Part shown: positions 1-10,952 of the stretch, one piece after another
How the letters are laid out: each line of letters opens with the position of its first letter
Numbering within the stretch: the stretch's first letter is position 1
Assembly (NCBI GenBank): GCA_001600175.1
Contig: BCJC01000003.1
Location: 372,001-436,000, forward strand
Origin: Erythrobasidium yunnanense
Taxonomy: Eukaryota; Basidiomycota; Cystobasidiomycetes; Erythrobasidiales; Erythrobasidiaceae
DNA: 64,000 nt
Direction: 5' to 3'
Translations under genes and position numbers: made by a program
The notes under the pieces: generated by a model
Seen by the model: the letters and a program-made list of their open reading frames with translations, nothing else
What the model was told of the DNA's origin: nothing
Databases searched by the model: none

Positions 1-1247
1 ACGATTGCGCAGCACCCTCTTCACCTTTCTTCAGGCTCTTTGCATTTCGGGCGGATGTCCCGAGCTTGCACCTGTGAGTGCAGCAAAACCTCGCAATCTA
101 GACGGAACTAAGTTCTACTTGATCGTTATACAGTTTGTGCGATACCTGTCCACTTACATCGACATGGAGTGGAAGGCCATCCAAACGCAAAATACGGGCA
201 AAGGCGTCATCATGGCAGCTACATGGGTCGGTCCCTTCTCCGTATTGTGTCAGTAAGCTCGCTGACCCTAGGATAACAGGTCTTGCCGGTAGCAGTTGTG
301 CCTCGCCCTTTCGACTTCTGAATCTTTCGCTCATTCTGCCAGCCTGCTTCGCATCTCTCATCACACATCTTCCATACCTCATTCTTATTCTTCATCAAGT
401 AGTAATTCTCGCTGTCAGTCGATGTTGACGTACTTATCGTTTCAGCTGCATGCCTGTCTCCTGACAATGTACTATAACTTATGAAGCGCTCAGCTCGCGG
501 CTCTGGCCATCTATCTATCTCCGAACATCCGTGCTCAATTCGCACCTCGTATCTGACGCTATTAATTTCCCCTTTCGCTTACGCTGGCTACTACCCAATA
601 TCTCTCTATAAGGACGATCGGGAGCTTGACCTTGCCTGCCCTGTCCAGAGCTAGCTGATGATTTGGTAGTAGTCAACAGAGTATCCAAAGGCTTGCTGCT
701 GCAACAGGAGTCCGGAGACTCGCAGGCACACACTTCTTACAGCTTTGGTAGCCGAATCATGGGAAATCCGGTCAAACAGCTCATCAGGCTTTGGAAGGGT
801 GATATATATAGCAACACCATATCATATATACCTGAGGCAGCTTCTATGGAACAGTCGATCAGGTGCCGGATCATCCGATCTCGTTGGCTTCTGCACCTGG
901 GCTTTGCACGACATCTGGAAGCTTTGTACCTAGGTCTACTTTGTGTTCTGCGTAGACATAATTGTCGCTTTGGCTTTGGCGGTGTATATTTGAGATGCCG
1001 TGACCAATTACTCAGCGCCTATCGACCCCTTCTTTTGGCTCTGCTCGAACTTGAAGAGAAAGGAGGGAGTAACGAGGTAGCGGGAAAGGACCAGAGGGGA
1101 GACCGAAAACAGAAGGGAAACAGCGTCGCAAACGCTTCGGGGCATTGCCATTGCTGGGTCTCCGACTCTGCCTGGCTGGATCTGGCCAATTTCTGGCAAT
1201 TCGAACGACTTTCAGCGCTTGAACAGCAAGTTTAAACTCCTACAACA
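1..1247. other. Left-edge region without a confident gene
   Basis: No confident gene is seen here. On the minus strand, about positions 100-215, there is a short open stretch reading DDAFARILRLDGLPLHVD. It is followed by a plausible GTAAGT...TAG intron, so the 5' part of a gene running off the left edge is possible, but I do not recognise it. The rest up to 1247 is probably the promoter and leader of the bZIP gene, including a TATA-rich run near 800-830. Confidence 0.3.
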
Positions 1248-3599
1248 ATGTCGACACTCAAGTAAGCAGCTGCTGTAGCTTGAAGCGCCATGAACTCGCA
1301 GTCTGATCAGCTACTCTCAGCTGGACTTCGCCGGTCATGGGCAGCGATGTACAGACGAATCAAGCGTACTTGGACAGATTACAAGCATTCCTGGACATGC
1401 AGCAACCAGCAAACAGCAGCGAGAACGGCGCGAGCAGCCATCCGAAGCGAAAGAGCCCTTCGACCAGCTCGGATATCGATACGGCTGCATCGCTCAAGGA
1501 CCGCAAGCATGGCACGAACAGCACACAGCATTCACATATAGAGCAGCGAGAAGGTATATTGCCTGACATCTTCAGCATTCGCCGTATATAGCAGGTTAAT
1601 ATGGGTCCACATGATAACACAGATTCTCCACCCGAGCAAGCTGGCAAGAAGGGCAGAGCAAGCACTTCGGACAAGAGAAAGGAGCAGGTATGTAGATGTC
1701 ATCATATCAGTTCCCATCCTCATGCTCGTCAAGCTCAAAAAGTGACCCTGACACGTTTCTCTCGCGCGAATACAGAATCGAAACGCTCAGCGTGCTTTTC
1801 GGGAACGCAAGGAGAAGGTGCTGAAAGAGCTCGAAGACAAGGTCGATGGCCTCAACAAAGTCAACGAGCAGCAGGTCGCTGAGAACCAGAGTGAGTCAAG
1901 CCCCAAGTTTAGCCCATCGGGCTTCGGATCTGACTCCATCGCCGACAGACCTGCGAGAGATGGTATCGCGCCTGCAAGCTGAGAATGCACGATTGCAAGC
2001 AAGCTCGAAAGCACCATCGGCGCTACAGGCACCTCAAAGCGCATTCACCTTTGAAGCTCCGCTCACAGCCGTTCCAAATACGGCAGCATCAGGTACTGGG
2101 TTCGCAATGAACGGATCGCAAGCACTTCTATCTACAAACAATGGTCCTGCTTCCTTCTCGGATGAGGACATACTCGCCTTCCTCAACTCTGCTCCACCTG
2201 CTTCGACTTCGTCAAACGACAATTCCAGTCCTTTCACCCTCATTCAGCCTTCAAGCATCCCTTCGCTAGGCGATGATTGGGCTTGGAACGCGTCAACATT
2301 CGGTACCGAGATGCCACGGTCCATCGCGCCTGGCGTTACAAACATCTTCGATGCCTACACCAATGCTGGAAGCTCCAATAGCTCAGCGAACGCTACGAAC
2401 CACAATCAAGCTTCAGCACCTGGATCGCGTAGCAGCTCAGTACCGCATAATCATCGAGAGGGTTCGAATACCTCGACATCGTCTTCCGACCAGAACCAGT
2501 ATTACAATAACGTTTTCAGCCAGTTCTCCCCGACAGCCAACTTCAACACAGGCTTCAACAGCGCAGGAAGCAATCTCGGTCAAGCCCAGACAGCATCGTC
2601 TGGGACCAACGCGAATACGCGACGCAGCAGTAGCGGACTATCGCAATCTTCGAACGCGCTATCGGGCACAAAGCTTCATAGTCTGAACACCTCGGTGTTT
2701 GCAGACTCGCCAGAAGCTACGTCCTCTTCAAATGGTAGTGAGCGTTCGGAGGTACAGCCGCCCACTCCTAGCTCTTTTTTCGGCAACAACTGGTTCAATA
2801 ACAGCGGAAGCTTCAGTAAGCCAGGAACGGCAACGCAAGCTTCGCCGCTCGGTACAGGCTCCTTCGGTCAGCAATCCGCTATCACACCTAGCTTCGATAC
2901 CATGAACTATCGCGACAACCTCTTTGGCTCAACAGACGGCCTCAGCTCGGACTATGGCTTCGGCAAGAACCAGACATTGGGCTCAAATGAAAATCTTGAC
3001 TTTTCCGACTTCCTCGTGCAGTCACCACCTTCGGTTTCGAATGTCGACCAGTCAGCTCAGCCAAGTGCTGCACACGTAGGAGGCATAGATAACATGTGCT
3101 CAGCTTCGATTCCAAAAGCATCTACGTCCTCGGGCAGCAATGGCCGGCGAGCCGAAAGCTTCAGCACATCTTCCGTACCTGGTCTCTCGAACAGTCAATC
3201 GAGTTCTCCCTCCCTACCATGCTACTCCTCCGCCTCTTCACCTTCGAATGGGCTTATTATTCCTGATCAAATATCAGAGATGTTCCCTTACGACATTCCG
3301 TATACACACCCTCTGATTCAGCACGTCATGCCCGACTTGGTCAAGAGGGCCCCTGATCAGTCACAGTCGGCTCTCTTTATGCCGAAGCCTAATGGTGCTG
3401 TCGATATCGATGCTCTTTGTAGCGATATGAAGATGAAAGCCACGTGCAAAGAGGTATGTCGGTCATTCTGGATTTGCAGAAGCTTGTGCTAAAAAGCTAT
3501 CCTTTATAGGTCGCTCGCGAACGCATAGCTGCTGCGATACAAGATGATGAAAAGACACTAGAGCTATATCAACAATATCTACGCGAGTCTCGGCCTTAG
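1248..3599 (+). CDS. AP-1-like bZIP transcription factor (Yap1/Pap1 family)
   Basis: Nuclear DNA-binding regulator, likely of oxidative-stress and drug-response genes. The ATG at 1248 opens a 14-base exon (1248-1261) whose splice to 1321 gives MSTLNWTSPVMGSD in frame. A second intron (about 1554-1622) and a third (about 1688-1774) lead into the basic region NRNAQRAFRERKEK, followed by a leucine zipper that a fourth intron crosses near 1891. A long Ser/Asn/Gln-rich linker follows (about 1950-3300). Near the C terminus is the PAP1-type Cys motif CSDMKMKATC. A last intron (about 3453-3510) leads to the end LYQQYLRESRP. In this family paired cysteines near the C terminus mask a nuclear export signal upon oxidation; here the c-CRD pair is clear, but only isolated Cys residues lie further upstream, so an n-CRD is doubtful. 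Family assignment is firm; targets are inferred. Confidence 0.9.
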
Positions 3600-4057
3600 A
3601 GCCTTTTTCCATCTCTCTACACCTTTCATTCATCGTTGGCTTGGGTACCTAGTTCGGTGTCGCTGTTCAGCTCTTTACAAGCATGGGTCTGCTTGTTGTA
3701 CTCCACACTCGCTCTTCCCGTCTCCTTTCTTCTTTCGATAGCTTTGTGTCGGTGCCTTCATACTTTTGAATGCAGGAAGTAGCGGATCTGTCCCTACAAT
3801 TGGTCAGTTGTGTATCCAATCAAAGTCAGGATTTAACACTTAGCGAGCTCGGGTCTGTCCATTGCATGGTGAAGCGTAGAAATGCTGGGCGAGGGCCGCA
3901 GTACATCTTTGCGACTGCAGGTCCTCATGATTGGGTGCACAATGCGCTGGTTTTTGCGGCTCTTCGCAAGGAATGTGCATCTCTATTTGCCTTTGGAAAG
4001 GCTCGGTACAGTCTTGCAGATTCGAACAACAGTCCCGTATGACGCCCTAGCATTGGT
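3600..4057. other. Intergenic, convergent gene ends
   Basis: This holds the 3' untranslated region of the bZIP gene and the 3' side of the minus-strand paralog array. It contains T/C-rich tracts and short open frames only. I see no RNA gene or repeat. Confidence 0.4.
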
Positions 4058-5159
4058 TCAGCTGTGACGACAGGTAGATTGCTGCGAAGCGTTGGAGTGC
4101 GCCTGTATCTGCTCGGACCGCTCTGCTAGCTCTCGCAAGATCACATAACGAGGGCCATAAGGAAGGACGACGGCGCGAGCTAGAGTACTCCCAAGCGCAG
4201 CTTGCAAGCCCTCCTGAAGCAGCGGGCGCGTGAGGAGCTGGCGCAGAGCGTATCGGGGTCGGACGTCGGCCAAGTCCGAAGGCATGTTGATGATCTTGTT
4301 TGTAGGAATGTGATGCTGTTCGCCAGTTATCGTATCGTTCCGTCATGTAGCTTCTCCACGAGATCTGAGATCTTGCGAGAGCTACAAGATAGCTGTGATT
4401 CAGAGGCGGAGTTACCGCGGTCGACAAGATGTCGGCCAGTCATCAGAAGCCGCACCTGTGCTTGTCGCGAGTGCAAAGATGGTATCGGCAAGTTGCTTGA
4501 CATCGAAGTCTGTATGAATCATGAGAGCTCGTGGTCTTTGAAGCGAGCGGCTTTTCTTGACGGAGATATCGAAGGTGATGCGGACGGTCATTGGCGCACC
4601 CCTGCGACCTTCGATATCTCGGCACTGACGTCCCATGATCTTGATCCCGAATGTCTATCTATACGCTGGAGTTGCCGTCCCTTACAAAGGAAGTATAGGC
4701 CAAATGAGGGAGTGTAAATCTCAGAATAAGGATCCAGCTCCTCGTTGGCTCGGAACGGAAAATCCTGGATGTCCAGCGAAGAGAGTGGTCATGGGCTCGT
4801 ATATGTCGAAGTCGCATTCGATTCCGGCAGATTTGACAAGCTCGCGTGCACGATGTTCGTCGCTCATCGAGTATCCATACATGTCCGTGCTGCGTCTGAT
4901 GAGGATGAGGATGACTCGTCAGCGAGCTCTGCAGGTAAAGGAGTGAAGGCTCGAGCCTTGAAGTGCATGAGGACAGCTTATTGATAGCTTTCTCGTCAGC
5001 GAAAGTCGCTACTCGGACTTCTAATAAGTAAATTTACTTTGCCATCTGCGAAGTCCAAGGAGAATGTGTACTCATCGCTTTACCCCGCCGTGCAAGCTCC
5101 TTGACCACGCTTCTCCGACTCCCTGTACGATAAAGTAGAAGAAGCATCGGGGATGTCAT
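4058..5159 (-). CDS. Paralog C of an unrecognised tandem gene family (possibly degenerate)
   Basis: Not recognised. The candidate start is ATG at 5159 (MTSPM...), matching the MTS start of paralog B. The exon 1/intron 1 junction near 5030-5065 resembles that of paralog A: in one frame it reads DEYTFSLDFADGK just before a GTAAAT donor, and intron 1 ends in an AGCGACTTT...GCTGAC block and ATCAATAAG acceptor like those of A. Further on, near 4780-4870, the minus strand reads YSMSDEHRARELVKSAG. The last open block ends VLPYGPRYVILRELAER and stops at 4058. An in-frame stop precedes the DEYT segment in the simplest reading, so either another intron or decay must be assumed. Exact exons are uncertain. 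Confidence 0.35.
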
Positions 5160-5661
5160 GAGTACGGAGCTTCAAAACGAAGTAAGAGTGTTTCAGATCA
5201 ATAGCTTCAAGGATAGAGATAGTAGGTAGAGGCAGTGCCGATTTTGCGAAAGTAGGGACAGAGCTCTGCCGCAGACGTGGGCGTCAGCTTCAAGACACGC
5301 TTGATTTTCACAATAAACTCACTCCTGTACGCTCAAGATCTCGACAAGTCTCACGACGAACGTGCGCAGAGCGTTCCTCCAACGGCTCGCAGCAGTCTCT
5401 ACAGAGACCAGAGAGGACGAGTTCTTGATACCGAGCGCACATCGCCGCCAAGCTCGTATCGCGATGAGCGGAGCAATACCTGCTGCCAGGGTAAATGTCC
5501 TTTTCGCAGCCGAAAGTCAGGCCGCGTGCGTTCGCTTATCCGTCAATCTTGGATCGCCGCTTTCCCAAGCGAGTGCTCGGAAAAAGCGGTGAGAGAAGCT
5601 AGATTGCATCCGCTGATTGATGTTTGGGCAGTCCATCCCGAAGAAAGAGGATGAGAAGTAT

Positions 5662-6500
5662 TTAAAGACGTGATGAGAAGGCGACAGCCTGGTCGCCGAG
5701 ATCTTCAGGTATTTCCGACTCGATCTTGCTGTCTTCGAGTCCGTCAGGGATACGCTGGACTAAGATGCGAGCTCCCACATCTGCAGCTTGTGTTCGTATG
5801 TAAGTCAGATCACTTGGTCGTCGTCCGAGCCTGTTAGGATTCGGAGCGGGTATGATAGAATCAAAGAGATGCTTCACAATCAAGCGGTCCTCAGCGGCAT
5901 GAGCAGAGGAAGATCATGCCTCTGCTACAACCTTAACAGCCTTGACGTTCTTCAACCTGTTGCTTAGGAATGAAGGAGGCTGCTCGATGATTGATAGCGA
6001 TCGTCTCTTTCTGACTTCGAAGAGCTTCGATAACTTTGTATGACAAACGCTATTGTAGCTGCGAGTCAGCCGAAGTCGCTGCAGGGATCCTCATTAAGTA
6101 GACTTACTATATGTGTGTACCTCCAACAGTGTCGATATCCATGCCAGAGGTGCTTGCAAACAAGGCAACGGGTTTACAGTATCGGCCTGCTCATTGTCAG
6201 ATGTCTGGACGTATTTTTCCGAGCTGCCAATATTGTTTGACAAGGTGTATTGTCGATTCCATCATTGATGACTGTTGCAGAAGCCAAAGACTGAATTCTC
6301 GTTGGAATCGTGAAACATCTCGACTGCTTCATCTGCACGTCTGCAGCAGCTCCAGCCCTGGTCTTCGCGGGAGGGTCGATAGGCATGAGGTCGTCATCTG
6401 GCTGGACCGACTTGATCTTGCCAGGAAGGCCCAGCTCAGAGAAAGGCTCCTCCACGACGTAAACGTCTTGATTGAATGAAAGAGTCTGCGCAGATGTCAT
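5662..6500 (-). CDS. Paralog B of an unrecognised tandem gene family
   Basis: Not recognised. The ATG at 6500 begins MTSAQTLSFNQDVYVVEEP and opens a hydrophilic exon to about 6240. The intron near 6050-6110 carries the same AGCGACTT..GGCTGACTCGCAG tail seen in paralogs A and C. A final open block (5662-5883) contains NRLGRRPSDLTYIRTQAADVG and a stop at 5662; it loosely resembles the LELRDLGWTLGV exon of paralog A. No signal peptide or membrane segment is evident. Exon joins between 6240 and 5890 are uncertain, and the copy may be shortened relative to A. Confidence 0.35.
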
Positions 6501-6580
6501 GATGTAGTAGGAACGTTGAAGTATGGCAGGACTGACTTAAGGCTTTCTCGTTCCTACGCAGCCTCATCAATCTCGCCAGG

Positions 6581-8084
6581 TCAGCCTTCATTCACAAGGC
6601 TTTGACTTTCAGCTGGCATCACGCGAATCAGCCAGAGCATGTGGACCTGCATAAAGCCTCAGCTTAACGGAAACCGTGTCTAGCAGTGCAGACTGACCGA
6701 GTGAGAATAGTAAGCCTTGCGTCGAGGACGACGCTGTTGCTCAATTTCGTCCTCAGAGAGGTTGTGTCGCTTTTTGTATGCATTATACGAAGGCCAGTCG
6801 CCGCATACCATAGCATCATAGTTGTCTGCGGGAGCGATATAGCTGAATATCGTCTACTTAGCTAGGACCCCGACGGACTCTCAATTGGAATCCAACCTAC
6901 ATGAGGAAGAATACTTCTGAATCATTGGCTCCGGCAATCTTCCACAGCACTTTAACGACATCTTTGCGTCGCTCGATAGCTGCCAAGTGGTCTTGCAGCG
7001 TGGCTTTCCCGTGTGATTGCTGGACCGGCTCTTGCAGCGCCGAGATGACCTTGTGAGGTTCCGTATTTGACAAGACGTCTGCCAGCACAGCATATAGTCG
7101 CTTTCTCACTTCTGCGTCGTCCATGACAAGCTCCAGCTTGATGCCTTCATATTGCCGATCTAAACATTACCGGACTTCGTCAGCAATACTGAAAGGAAGA
7201 GACAGTAAGGAATAGAACCTTACAGTCGCATTCGTGCTCGTCCGAGCTGTCTGCCGCTATTATGTACTTGCTCATCACAGCCTTAGCAAACGACTTCTGC
7301 GGATATGCAGACGAACTTGTGATCCATGGCGTTAACACAGCCTCCGTCAATTGTAAAGATGACTCGGAAGGAGCTAGTACCTCTGGCATGGAAGTAGGAA
7401 AGTTCGACAGCCGCGAGATTAGTTATCACGCCGCAACAAACAGACCTTGTACAAGATCTTTTCCCAGGTACGAGCTAGGATAGCGAGGCGGATTGGCGAC
7501 CCCGAGAGTCCAACCCAGGTCGCGGAGTTCTAAGCGGAGATTGAATTGCCACTCGAGTGCATTAAGAGGGGCTGATTTATGCTCATCGCGGGTACTGATG
7601 GCCTTAAGCAACGTCTTGATCGCCTGTAAAGTCTTGTGAGAGATATAAATCTTGTCTTAGCCATTCACGAAGGCTAGCAAAGAGGATACGTCAGCTTTGG
7701 ATGCCTTTGTATTGTTTGAGCGTAAACAAGCTTACTGAGCACGTCCGAGGATCCTATAGGACCTTCGGGTTTAGCGAGATCTTCGATCTCTGTCGAATCC
7801 CAAGCAACAGAAGGAGCATCCTCAAAGCCGAAAATGATCGTCTGCGTCTGTTTTGCCATAGCTTCGACCAGCGGTTCGTCGAATCCAGGTGTGCGGAACG
7901 GCGCTGTTGATGGTGTATGAAACCCACCACTGGGCGAGAAAGTGCGTAGAACGAGCTTATTGATGGGTGCGAGTCAGTCAAAGTCGCTGTACGGGCTCTC
8001 AGCAGGTGGACTCACTGCTCCATCCATGAAGTCCAAGAGAGTGTACTCGTCCGTCTGGTCCGCAGTCTGTGTCCGCGCCAACAT
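6581..8084 (-). CDS. Paralog A: multi-exon gene of unknown function
   Basis: Not recognised. About seven exons join in frame with canonical GT/AG borders, which argues for a real gene. Reading leftward they contain DEYTLLDFMDGA (to 8016), FEDAPSVAWDSTEIEDL, an exon starting NKIYISHKTLQAIKTLLKAI, LELRDLGWTLGVANPPRYP, SFAKAVMSKYIIAADSSDEH, LYAVLADVLSNTEPHKVI, CGDWPSYNAYKKRHNLSEDE, and a short end ...SLVNEG with stop at 6581. The protein is soluble-looking, about 380 residues. The first in-frame ATG is at 8084; the frame stays open to about 8170, where ATTAACAAG could be an acceptor, so a further 5' exon is possible. A TATA-like CTATAAAAG lies near 8290 on this strand. Confidence 0.6.
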
Positions 8085-8692
8085 AGAAGCGACGACCCGT
8101 TTCTTGGCACTGGGGGCAGAAAGACCGGTGGTGCCTGTCGTAGTAGAGACTGTGGAAGACCGATTACGGTGTCGTACTGGGCCTTGTTAATAACGTTAAA
8201 GAAGAAGATCTAGAAGTGGAAATCACTTTAATCAAGTAGAGGAATCATGAAGAGAAGAGAAGAGAGAAGGAGAGGATAGACGCCCTTTTATAGTGCAGAA
8301 GATCAGGGTGGAAGATGGGGAGCGTGATGTCAGGCGTCAGTAAAACTCCACCTTGGCGGAATCCTCCAATGTCAGGGAAGTGGAAGAATTGCTAGCGCGA
8401 TGGACTACAGAAGGTTCTAGCAGCATACGTCATGACGCAGAACGTTGGAAGACTCTCTGGCCGCAGCTTGAAGCAGCTTCTCATTTGTTCGATGGATATG
8501 CTTGGAGCCCATATGCTTGGAACGCTCAGAGAGCGGATTTATTCTGTCCGCAGAAAGCATACTTGCTGTAGAAAAGAGAGAGCTCGTTACATAGAAGAGA
8601 TGAGGGAAAGCAAGTTTAAGCCTTGGTTGCTCCGATCTTGCGTACGGGCTTCTTGCACTCACCCATTCCTTTATTTCGACATTCCAGCAGCT
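8085..8692. promoter_or_regulatory. Probable divergent promoter region
   Basis: This gap separates paralog A (-) from the GPALPP gene (+). On the minus strand it contains CTATAAAAG (about 8290), followed by a CT-rich leader of the kind common at fungal transcription starts. Short plus-strand frames here show no family likeness. Confidence 0.4.
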
Positions 8693-9754
8693 ATGATAGG
8701 TCCCAGCAGACCTGATAGTAGTACAGCATCGGCAGAAGCAGGGCCGTCCACTCTCGGACCATCTTTACCGCCTCATCTGCAGAAGGCAAGCAACACCGCC
8801 AATGACGATGGCCAGAATGCAGATGAAGATGAAGACGACGACAACGACGACTATGCGCCTGCTCTACCACCCTCCATGAACGAGCGCAAGCCAGCGCAGC
8901 AGGGTCCTGCTCTTCCAGCGCATTTGGCCAAAACTGCGAGTGGAGACGAAAGCGAGAGCGACAGCGACGATGACGATGATGTTGGGCCTCTCCCTCCACC
9001 CAGTGCAGGTGCAGGACCACAGCTGTCTGCAGCAGAAGAGTTTCGCTTGCGAGAGAAGCAAAAGCAAGATGCAGAAGCAGAGCAAGCCAGGCTCGCAAAT
9101 GGAAAGCCTAGACGTGAAGACTGGATGCTTGCTCCTCCTACCGGCTTTGATATAGTCAGCAGTACTGACCCTACAAAGATCAAGAGCAAAGGTTTCTCGC
9201 AGAATACGCGGCGTGGAGGTGCTGCAGGAGACAAAGCTTCCGATGAAGGCAGATCGCTATGGACAGAAACACCTGAAGAGCGTGCTAAACGCCTAGACGA
9301 TGAAGTCATGGGCAAGCGCAAGCGGGTCGAGAATGCTCCCAAGCAGGAATCGGATGGCGATAAGCGTGCTCGTCTTGCCCGTCAGGCGCACAATGAGGAG
9401 ATGCAGTCTAGAGTGGAGGCGTATAATGTGAGCTTTCAGTTCGCCTTCGTGGGACCAGACCAAAATTGCTAACGATCGTGTCCTTAGACGGCCGCTTCTC
9501 GCTCACAAAGCCTCGTAGATGAGCACCAGAAGCGCACAGAAGCTGAGCAAGAGGAGAGGGCTCGTAAGAAGGCAAAGAAGAGCAGTAAGCGGAAAGGCTC
9601 AAGGTCACCATCTCCTCCTCCGCCTGCTTTTTGGGATCGGGAGAAGATGATGGGCTCCGGCGGCAGACTGATGGATGAGCGTCAGCGTAAGGACTTGATC
9701 GGAGGGTCCAGTGTGAACCTGGGTAGCAAGTTCGGCGGAGGGAAGTATCTATAG
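8693..9754 (+). CDS. GPALPP-motif protein (DUF3752 family)
   Basis: Nuclear-type acidic and basic protein of unknown mechanism. Two exons (8693-9427 and 9488-9754) join across a GTGAGC...TTAG intron. The N-terminal half repeats the family's short motif (GPSLPPHL, PALPPSM, GPALPAHL, GPLPPP) separated by Asp/Glu/Ser-rich stretches. The middle has the conserved REDWMLAPPTGFD block. The C-terminal half is Lys/Arg-rich, with KKAKKSSKRKGSRS as a likely nuclear localisation signal, and ends SSVNLGSKFGGGKYL. The length of about 333 residues is normal for the family. The start is the ATG immediately before IGPSRPD, which gives the first GP motif near the N terminus; the same frame is open further upstream but without family likeness. 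Confidence 0.88.
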
Positions 9755-10256
9755 TTCTTGTTCGTTGAACGCTCCCTGCAAGAGCGCGAGAGCGGACCAA
9801 AGCTTCGGACATCATCGTGTTGTTGTTAAGGTACTGTCACAGTATTCACACTCCATGCCGTGCCTGTATATAGCGGTATAGCCCTTCGTCGTGTGGATCG
9901 AGACGGGGTTTTGGAAATTAGGGTATATAACGATTTTGCAATTTCTGGGCGCTTTACCCGGCTCTGCCGTGGTATACATTAAAGTGCGTTGCTATCTCTT
10001 ATTGTTATCAATCAAAAGCTTACCCTGCTTCTTAGATTGGAACGATACAGAGAAGGTAACGCGCTCTCGTCAAGTTCGACCCCAGAACTCGTCTAAAACT
10101 CTGCCAATCTACAGATTAGCATGGCCCCTGCACAAGGTACGGCTAACAACCACCTTAGCAGCTTGAATTCAAGCTTACAGGCCTTATCTTAGGATGACAC
10201 ATTTAAGTACCCCTCATTAATCCGCCTCAGGGCTCAGTCCTAATACTCTTGTCGTC
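9755..10256. other. Intergenic region
   Basis: This is AT-richer than its surroundings. It includes the 3' region of the GPALPP gene. No ORF with coding character, RNA gene or terminal repeat was found. Confidence 0.4.
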
Positions 10257-10745
10257 TACAGGTAGTCAGATAGGACGTGCTTCGGCACACAACTTTTTAC
10301 TCTGTTTTGCTCGAATTCGGCAGGTCGTACAGTGATCATTGCACTCCGTATGCCTGCTATCATCGTTCCCAAGCATGGTGTCGGTAGTCCCAGCATGCTG
10401 GGCCCCGACAGGAAGGATGGGCTGAAAGATAGGCAGAGTTCTACAACCTTGAGGCCGCCCACGTCGATTCGTCCAGACTGAGGGAGTTTGTCATCTTCTT
10501 GCAGTTGCAGGAGATGACATGCGGTTGATGCTGGGAAGACACCAAGCCACAATACAATGCCGGAAGGCCTTCTAGCAGCCAGTGGGCTTGCTCCGACCTG
10601 GCACTACTCAGGGCGTCGTGTATGTAGTATAGCCTGGCACAAGGTACGAACAGAGCGTCCATAGCATCTGTACAATAGCACTCAGACTGTCTCGGGCCGT
10701 GCCTGACTAGTCCTGACACCTCGGCACGTGGAAATGCAGAAGTCG
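10257..10745 (-). repeat. Dispersed approximately 0.5 kb repeat, copy 1
   Basis: This stretch matches 19260-19763 in inverted orientation. By eye the similarity is roughly 85 percent with few indels, starting sharply at CAGGTAGTCAGATAGGACG. On the minus strand both copies carry an aligned open frame ending STWAA(S/P)RL, with the shared block LLEGLPALYCGLVSSQ. I do not recognise the protein. The absence of obvious terminal inverted repeats leaves open a transposon fragment, a solo terminal repeat or an old segmental duplication. Confidence 0.75.
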
Positions 10746-10952
10746 TGTTGAAGGCAGCTCCTGAATACTCGAGATACATTGTTGATTGTAGCTTGTCAAC
10801 AAGGTAGTCCCGCGACTCATCGCTTGCGGTCCAAGCCCTCCTGCTCAATTCGGTCGCACCCATAAAGCGCGCAGGTTGGCGGGTGGGCGACTTCTATGTC
10901 TTCGAAAGTCTGACTTTCCCACAACTCTGAAGCCTGGAGATCCTTCAGTTAT

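Noticed and set aside
8851-9342. Long minus-strand open frame opposite the GPALPP gene
   Set aside because: It is an antisense shadow of the Asp/Glu/Ser-rich coding exon, giving a low-complexity Ser/Leu product without family likeness.
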